From assembly GCA_013407085.1 (NCBI GenBank), contig JACCGJ010025883.1, positions 62,001 through 126,000 of the forward strand: DNA of 64,000 nt, given 5' to 3'. Position 1 is the first letter of the stretch, and the number at the start of each line of letters is the position of its first letter. This document shows positions 13,001 to 22,000 of the stretch, piece after piece. The stretch is from Atriophallophorus winterbourni (taxonomy: Eukaryota; Platyhelminthes; Trematoda; Plagiorchiida; Microphallidae). The position numbers and the translations under genes were made by a program. Under the pieces are notes generated by a model, which was given only the letters and a program-made list of their open reading frames with translations, was not told the DNA's origin and made no database searches.

Positions 13001-16000
13001 AGGCAATTAAAATCACTGGCGTCAGTGGATCCTGAAGCAAGCAGCTCTTTAGAAAGCCGGAAATCGGTCAAACGACCTGCAGAATGTCCGCTACCTGATC
13101 GAGCGGAGAAACATGCGAGAATGGAACCTTCCGTTTCGGAGTCGAGTTCTTTCGACCCCAGTGAGAGCGCTAAAACCCCGTCCGGCCGTTCTCTCCGTCA
13201 GCGCTCTGCAGCCTGGTACGGTGTGGATTTGGAATATGATGATGAAGATGTCGAGGCGGAAGGTGATAAGGTCGCTGATGAGTGTAAAACGGATCAGTTT
13301 GGACATTCCAGCGAGCACGCCCCGCAAGAACCGTGGGTATCAGATGAAGAAAGTTTGGACGTCTCAAGATCTACGTATGCAGATAAAGGTTAGCTTTATA
13401 ACACGTAATCCATTGTCTCTCATTGATGGCAACACTCCACCAGTGCTTAACTTCCTTACGGTCATGAGTGCATTATGTATAAGGGAAGGAGCATTGGTCA
13501 AATTATCTGCGGCTTTAATGATAGAGCTCATACAGACTGGTCTGACAGGTCTGCGCCTCTGGCACATACAAATGACAATAAAGTTGCGTGAAGGAGTATA
13601 CCAAGATCAGCAGCACAGCTTCCTTGCATGGTGGCAAGCTTTTCTCGTCATACCACTTGGCACATGCACACATTAATAAGATGCTTACCGTAAGACCGCC
13701 AAGTGTTGAGGCATATCCTCAAGGGTAATTATGCACCACTATGGGTTCACAAACTTGGAGTCGTTCAAATGTCATAAGGCTCATAATATTTTGAAATCAA
13801 ATCAGCGCGCTATTATCTGTGAAGGATTTTTTATCTACAGAAGCGAATGCTTGTATCTCGGTGTACGGATGCGGTTCACCGACCTCGCCTTGTTTGTTAC
13901 AACGATAGTCGCACGGATGTACACATTGTGCGCCACTTCTATGCTGGACCAGTAACCATGCTAAACTGATTGTTACTGGCAATGAGCTATGCGCGGGAAC
14001 ATCATTCCATCTCGTTGCTGTTATTCCCTCGTCTCTCTTAAGCCTGCTGTTGTTTTATCTCTTGTGCAGTCTGTGAATGTGTGTCAGTTCGCTTGGCTTC
14101 GGGTTTGTCGTTTCATGTAAATCCTGCATGCTTATCGATCAACGGCCTTCTCTATTGTTTTATCAATTCTAAATAGTTGCTAAATAGATGCTAGCAATGC
14201 GTCCCAGTCGTGGGATGCGGTCGCTCACAGGCCTGTATCGTCTCGAGACAACTAACATTAGTACCGTAAACATTTTTCGTGAAAAGAAAAATTTTCAATG
14301 AATCGTTTGAAGCAGTTTGCTGGTAAAGTTATGCTTTTTGCACAGAAGCTTCGTCAGATTTGTCAGGTAAGTGCAATTTGAACTTGATTCCTGTTCGTGT
14401 CTTATAAATCTCCCGTCTCAGAATTGAAATGTTACTAACAAATTTTCTTTTCCATATAATTCCCCTATCAGTCACCATCATTTCCCATATCTTGCATTTG
14501 TTTTGCATTGGAGCCCGTGAATGGTAAACTTGAGAGCTCTGTTGTCGGGCCCCTAATTTTATTAAATTTGCTGGCGCTCTTCACCGCAAATGTGACCTGT
14601 GCGATCTGCTATGATTTGTGATTGCCATGTTGTGCTGTGCATGGCATGAAAGCACAAGCCTGATCCAGGCAAAGTGCTGTACAGTCAGAGACTGCACGTG
14701 GGCGAAGATACTGCCAGGTTGCCCAGGCCTAGACAGATATGAGAAAAGAAATAGAGAATGGAGATGGTAGTGAGACTCCAGCGTATTTCAGCATGCAGCT
14801 CACTACCGATGGCCAATCAATTTAGCACGGTGTAAGCCACACAGCACGAAGTACTTTACGATTGCACATCCGTGCATCTTTTGCTGTGCTCACATCTCGA
14901 TGTTTGCGGTCATCAGATGTGTTAGCGAGACACCCTCTCAACGAATAAAAGAAACCGAATTTTCTGATCGACCAAAGTCGCAAGGGATGAGAAATTGCTA
15001 TTGGGTAAGCCATGTTGTACTTTCGCAACAATCCCCATCTTCAAATTCATATTGTTTGACTCGCCCGTGACAACAAACTCCCGTCGCTCCCACTATGCAC
15101 ATTCCCACGATTATGGTGTACCCTCGAAACGCACACACTGGGCGCTTGGACTCCCGATCAACGTTCCATTCCGGTCTTGTTCTGTTTTCCTGTCTGTTGG
15201 GTTAATAACAACGCATAGATTGATAGAACGCAACGACTATCTCTGCTGCAACATCAACGATTCATCCATCATAGCAAGATGGAGACAGTAAGGCTAGGTT
15301 CAGCGAGCCTTCAAAAAGTGGTGCTAGCTAGGGTTCTTACAAAGAAAGGGACTGAGTGAATCTAATCTTACTGTTTTCACCTGATGAACGGAAACAGACA
15401 GAAACTGGTTGTGTTGTGTAACCTCAGGATGAGAATGCAACACCACATTTATCAATTATAAGCGTCTTGAGTGCTTGACCTGGAATCACTTTGTGATTAT
15501 GTATTATTTGAACACCGTGGTTGTTTGTAAGTACCCTTTTTAATAGTGGCTTTCAAGTGTAATTCTCTAGCTTGCACAGATGTGCAATCGCGCATTACTT
15601 CTGTATTGTGCAGCTAACACTGTGCTAAATTAATTGGCCACCGGTAGTGAGCTGCATGCTGAAACACGCTGAAGTCTCACTGTCATTGCTATTTTCTTTC
15701 CTATACCTGTCTAGGCCTGGGCATCTTGACTGTATATTAGCCAATGTGTAGTCTATGACTGAGCGGCATTTTGCCTGAATCAGACTTGTGATTTCCGATA
15801 TCTTTCTGACTACCAGGTTTTAATAAAATCATTTTGATTAATCTATTGACTGATTCACTCTGTCCTTTTCTTTTGTCAGCTGAAAGGCGTTTGTATGCAT
15901 CATTGCCATCCAGCCCTGCCCGTGACCTGCCGCAATCGCGATCTGCACAACCATCTCCAACCGATGATGAAGAAAGCCGCGGGGCTCCAATTGTGTTCGA

Positions 16001-19000
16001 TGAAGACACCGAGGATAGTGTTGATCTACGTAAATGGGATATGCCCGCTGCTGATAGATCTTTCGCTTTGGATGATACCGTCTTTGCAGATGAGGACACT
16101 CGTGTACGTTTCGAGCCCAAACTCGGTGTTTGTTCGCGTTTATATACCTCTTCAAATTTGTTTTGGCTATACTACTTACAATTGTTCAGTAGAAGAAGAA
16201 GAAAAATGGCTTTATTCGAGTACACGAATTTTCAGCGATACTATTAATTCGACCACACGAAATAAAATGTACATTTTTCAAAAAAGACATGCCAAATAAG
16301 GATGATCCCACTTCAGTTATTATACTGTCAGTTTCTTCCTCAAATCGAGAATAACTTTTGTATGATCAACCAAATATCGAGCCAGGTAAGGAATAAAAGA
16401 ATTTTTGAATTTCTCAGTTCTTGCATACGGGACGATATGTTGACTACGCGTAGCTAGGAACGATTTGCTAGCCATAAAGACCTCATGCAGTGGGTGTGCA
16501 TTATCAGACGATACGACTCTGACCAATCTGTCACATTCACGAAAGTGGCGTTTGACGATCATAGTAACATAGTGGTATACTAACGTCGCATTCTTATGCC
16601 ACCCAATATTCCGGAGATCTTGAAGTATAGTACGATTTATATTAATTCTCACAATTGTTTTATGCTTGTATGTATCAGTAATTGGTCTTGATTTGGCAAC
16701 ACTCAGCAAAAATTAAACATCGTTATTGGCTCCTTTCCTCGGCCTGCTTTGTGCAAGCGAGTTCTAACAACATATATGAAAATGTTTCAGAAATGAACCC
16801 TTACCCTGTTTATAGTCCTAGAAACAAAATATATTGGTGTGCTGCAGTCTATTTGGCATTCCTTTGTTGCTTTTAGTTACTATTGGTATCTGTAAATTTC
16901 GATACTTTGTGCTCTACCGTCACTTCAACTTCTTTCTATTGCCATTATTGTCATTACATCTTTCTATACGAGGAATTTAGCTTTAGAGGATTGTTGGAAG
17001 GGTCTTCCGTTTCTCAGATCATCCTACACCTCCTGGTTGACCAATGAGTAATTGCTGATATAGGTTAATTAAACTTGTATTTCTTTCATTGCGTTCTATT
17101 CTATGGACCGGTGTTGTGATTCAGCTTCAGGGGCCTATCCACACCAATCACTAATACTGCCCCGATCTTGCAACTTCTCTTCCCGACAGCTTAATTCTAT
17201 GAGTTCACAGCTTTGCGCTCCCCGATTATCAATGCTGATTTAGCGACGTTAATCATTCTTTTTAAGTTTATGGACACTTACACACCGATTCAAATCGTTT
17301 CGATTCGTTTGTCATTCATATTCGGCCCTTCCCAGAAGCTATAGCCTCCCTCGAGTTGTGTTAATGTGAAATTTGCGTGTTTCGCAGGTCATTTATGGCC
17401 TGGTGGATATCTTACCCGGTTTCGCTGTGATCGCACATGGCGATAATGAGAGGAGTTAACGCTCTTTGTTTCTTGTCCTGAACAAGCTCATAGCTTTTAG
17501 TGTTGGGGCATGCATTATCATCGCGCTGATATGTGCGTGACCTGAGGCAGCTGTCATTGTTTGCTCCTTGTGAATGTACACGCAGCGGAGATGTGCATAA
17601 TGGGTCATCATTTGACCTAGAAACAAAGCACCTGTGTGGGGTGTTTAACCCGAACCAAACGTGTGTGCGTATGTGTCTTCCCGATTCCAAAACGATTATC
17701 GAAAGTAGTCAATGAAATAAGGTTAACAAAGTTATGCTTGTATGCCACTGTTATATAGGGTTCGTACAACGAACCACGATGTTCAGACACAGAATCACAA
17801 AGTGATTCTTGGTCAAAGCACTCAAGGCGCTTGTGGATGACCAAAGTTATGTGTTGCTCACATCCCCATCTCTTACACACCACTACCGGTTTCTGGCTGT
17901 TTGCCGTCGTCAGGTGGAGACAGTAAGATCAGGTTCAGTGAGCCTTGAAACAGTGGTAAAGTGGTAAACAAAGTTATGCTTGTATGCCACCTGACGATGG
18001 CAAACAGCCAGAAACCGGTAGTGGTGTGTAAGGGATGGGGATGTGAGCAACACATTACTTTGAAATAAGGTTAACTTTCGAATGCAGTTGCATTCGTGAT
18101 CACTGCGGTCATTCCGTTTTGTTTTCGCTGAAAATGTGATTCAGTGTAAATTGTTTCGTGTGTGAAACTTGACTGGGGTGTGTTCCGTAACACCAGAGAT
18201 GACTTGATCTATGGTGTTCGTTTCTTCTGCCCCATTTTCAAAAATCGTTTCACTTGGCAGTAGTTTTAGAACCGATAACCCTCTCATCTCCATTCGTTTA
18301 CGGTGCCTCGTACTAAAGCAGAATTCTGTGCATTCTTTCTAACTTTCTCGTGCTCTCAGATGATGAACTCAAAAGTGTTTTAGTGTGGTTTCGCCGGGAT
18401 CGTCAACAGCGAGAACACATTTACTCGCATAATAATTCTAGTTAATTAAGGATCGAAAGTGTATCCCTGAACTCGTTGTATCGTTCGCTGTTTGCACTCG
18501 ATGATTTGCTATGCATTTTCTTATTTGCTTGTTTACGCGTACTTTCTCATTTTATCCGCTTTAATTGAACCGGCTGCTAGTGATCCGAGCATTGAATGCA
18601 AGAATTTTACGGTCTATCAATCGTTAATTTACAAAGAGCCCGGATGTAAGCGAGGCGACAAAGCGATACTTAGAAATAATCGCTTTTCGGGTGTCTCGTA
18701 ATCCCTATCTAAGATGCCATATTTTCGTGGGTCTGTAACAACGCACAAGCCTGAGGTTAATCAAAGTTGGAAGGAGTTCGATAGACTGCACTTGGGCTAT
18801 TGAATTGTCGATGCCCAAGCAATACAATGTCCGGTGCACATCCTGCCGGGCCTATTCCCATTGGTGATCAATTTAGAAGAGTTTACCGATGTCCTGTTGA
18901 TGTGCAACCCAGTTACACATGAAGCCATTTAATGGCCTCACCCGCAGAGGTATGAAACATCTTGCGTACAACAAGACGGACAACTCGGTTTCCCACTTGG

Positions 19001-22000
19001 TGTCATTTAAAAACACTCGCAATGTATAACTAGAAACTCGCGCAATCAGTGTTGTTTTCCAGCTTAATTTCGATTGCTTCAATTCTGTCGCATCTATTAT
19101 TTCGTTATCTCGGCAGCTGACTGATACCACCCCCCGCTCGCGTTTTTCTTTTGTACCATTCAAACTTCACGTCGTTGTTTTATTGGCCCTGATCTCAGCG
19201 TGCTGGTGCATTCAACCCGGTGTCAGTTCACCTCATTAAATTCGGAGTTGGCCCTCATCATCATTATTGTTGTCCTCATATCTTTTGTGTGTGTACTCAT
19301 CATTGTGTTTGTTTAAATAAAAACGGTGCTGCTTTAGACACATTTACTGGCTTGAAAGATGAGTCTGTCCGCTGACTCATTGTTCACTAGACTCTTTACA
19401 TGGTATCAGCATGACCTTCCTGGCTTTTCTTCAAAAGTCTCATTCACGGTCGATATACCATCAACAAAATGACACCGGAGCTATTTGAAAACCAGCAAAA
19501 GTCAGTGTCTATAATTTTGTTTTGTTTCCTCGTTCGTGAACATTAGGAGCAATGTCAATTAAATATTCAGCGTATTGGTTCCTCTCTCTCTCTCGGGTTC
19601 CTTTTTTGAATTACTGTCGTTTTCCACTCTCCTGGTAGTTCTCATTTTCGGCTGATTCGAGGCCCCTGCCCGAGCTCACTGGTGACCTTGTTGCTCAAGA
19701 TCTTCAGTTGACCGATTCGGAAAACGACAGTCCTTCTGAAGATCAAGGTGGCGAGCTTTGTACCGATGATGTTTTCCAATCGCAATCGGTGAGTCCGTCA
19801 TTCAGACATGTATTTACTTACTTACGTGAGTGTGTTAGCCAAGTTGTTGAACCCGTTTGCGATTGCTGACAAGAACACGTCAGACAGATACAACCTCCAT
19901 TGTCTGCCACCTTCGCTAGCCCACACCACTACATCAATTGATATCACGCATCGGGTGCACCGAGGTTTTCAAACTCTGTCAGGCATTGATGTGCATGATT
20001 CGCATCGTCGATGCTTGACTAAGCACCACTCTGAGTCACACTCACATGCGCACACCTCATGGTAGACAAGGGATAGTCTCAGACAAGACACCATTTGACC
20101 TGAAGCAGCTTTCCCCCATGATGGACAAAGAACATGCTACGGGAAGCTCGCAAACCACGCACACAGACAATGTCACCTTGCGCCTCATCGCGGTGGCAGC
20201 GTTTGTTTCTTACCACCATTCGTCAGTGTCCATGAGCTAGGTCGATAGGGTGTTTTGTTGGTTTCGTGGGAATCTTGTGTTGCGTTGTGCTTGTTTATGG
20301 ACTTTGTTCGCTTTCTCCGGCTCGGTCTACCGTGTACCAAGCATTTTCACCGCAATGTCAGGAAATAAGTTTATCTCTCGTTGGCCGTTTCCGGTTGAAA
20401 CGTGTTAACGATCGTTGTGTATAAGTAAGTAAACTGAAGTGTACAGTTACCTTCATACCATGAACAGAAAGCCTGTTGCGATATTCACCATGTTTAGTGG
20501 ACATGGGACTTGTTTGCCATTGTGGTCTCCATTCACGATTGTAACATCTTTCGTAGAAGACCCCTATGGTAGCTAAGTGGCCAAAATGCTTATCAGTAAT
20601 ACGAATTTAAAATTAAAGAAATAAAAAATCTTACGGAGGCGGTCTAGGCGATATATATAGAGCTTGTAAGAAGTATGCTTGCTGGTCGATGTTGACCATG
20701 GATGTACATGAAAAGCGCATGAAGGTTTAATGCTCCCCAAATGACTAAGCAGACCGATTCGTGAAGAGCAGTCTCTCCCGCAGCGCTCACAGCAATAAGC
20801 ATTACTTGGCCGATCGGCGGCAGTTGCACATTGACGGCGCGATTTTCGTTCTCCAGCTCGTGCATGACGCTTCACACAATGCCTCCAAAGTGGACGGTCA
20901 AGAGCAAGTTCATCTCAACTCGTATGATCAATGTGACGAACTTTCGTATCTCAAATTTATTTGCAGCGCAACTGCCGTTTGCAAGAGAAATTACTAGTTT
21001 GCAACCCATTTCTTTCTTCTGCGACCGTGAGATGAACTTACTGTCGCTCTCTTTTGAATTACACGACCAAAGTTTGGTTATGGGCTTCTTGTGACAGATG
21101 AACTTATGTTAACGGAACCTAGCCGACTGAAGGAAAGCTTCGAGCAAGTAATGTGATAATCTGTAGCGCCATGTTCCATCAAGAACTGGACACTTTTGAG
21201 GCGAGTTATTAAGCGTCAAAGCGGCACGGAGCTTCATGAAGGCACGTGCAAAGTGTTGTGAAGACTGTGATTCTGTAAAGCGTATTTATTTGACCGATTG
21301 TTGCATAGTTTTATCTCTCGGAGCAAAAAATTGTAGCCCGCTACACTATTTAAATGTGAAATTTTTGTATTACCCGGGGTGTTCTAGAGATAGTCCCGAT
21401 TGTCTACTCCCGAGTATTACATGCGTTGCGAAAGCGTTCTTGATGTTTGTACTGGGATAGGCGGAGCTCATCTTCGTAACCGTACAGCCTAGGTCTTAAT
21501 CTAAAGGGATTGACATTCTATAGAGTATTTCCGCCTAATACATAGTGTGTTATAAATAGGCATTGCTTATGTCCGTGTACGTATAGCAATTAGCGTCTCT
21601 GTAGTTTGAATGCGTTTAATTTTGCGTTTCGTTCTAAACGGTATAACCCAAAATAAGTTTCGACTCACAGCAACTCATGTTGGCCCCACACACTTTGGGT
21701 GTAGCCATATCACGTAATGGTTTCCGACCAGCGGTTAGTCGGATTTTGGGACCCACCTCTGAGGCAACCGAATTTTCACGGGCGAGGCTGTTGTGGCGGG
21801 CAGCTAACCCTCGTCCCAATACCCCGCGCTATTGAACTGACTGAGAACAAATGATACGTCAACTCCAAACTGGATCAAATTTAGCAACTGGTGTCATTTC
21901 GTTCTCTCTATGTTCATAATGTGATCATTGAACCCGATCGTACCAACTCGCCTTTCTGCTTCTCAATTGTGGTATACTTCCGCCGCGTTCTCCATGCGGT

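Larger units (their letters stand above)
17713..18075. mobile_element. Family-B hammerhead element with 15-bp flanking direct repeats
   Basis: The 15-bp repeat tgaaataaggttaac occurs at 17713-17727 and 18061-18075 and brackets a 333-bp insert; I infer a target-site duplication. The insert holds two small perfect hairpins (17759-17775, arms ggttcgt/acgaacc; 17792-17808, arms gaatcac/gtgattc). It also holds two hammerhead motifs in opposite orientation, whose surroundings form a 67-bp inverted repeat (17851-17917 with 17987-18053, two mismatches, 69-bp spacer). A 21-base direct repeat (aaagttatgcttgtatgccac) appears at 17728 and again at about 17970. No ORF, so non-autonomous. Confidence 0.8.

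Noticed and set aside
15834..16299. Overlapping open frames around TAF1 exon o on both strands
   Set aside because: Shadow frames of a low-complexity exon; only the phase-compatible frame is kept.
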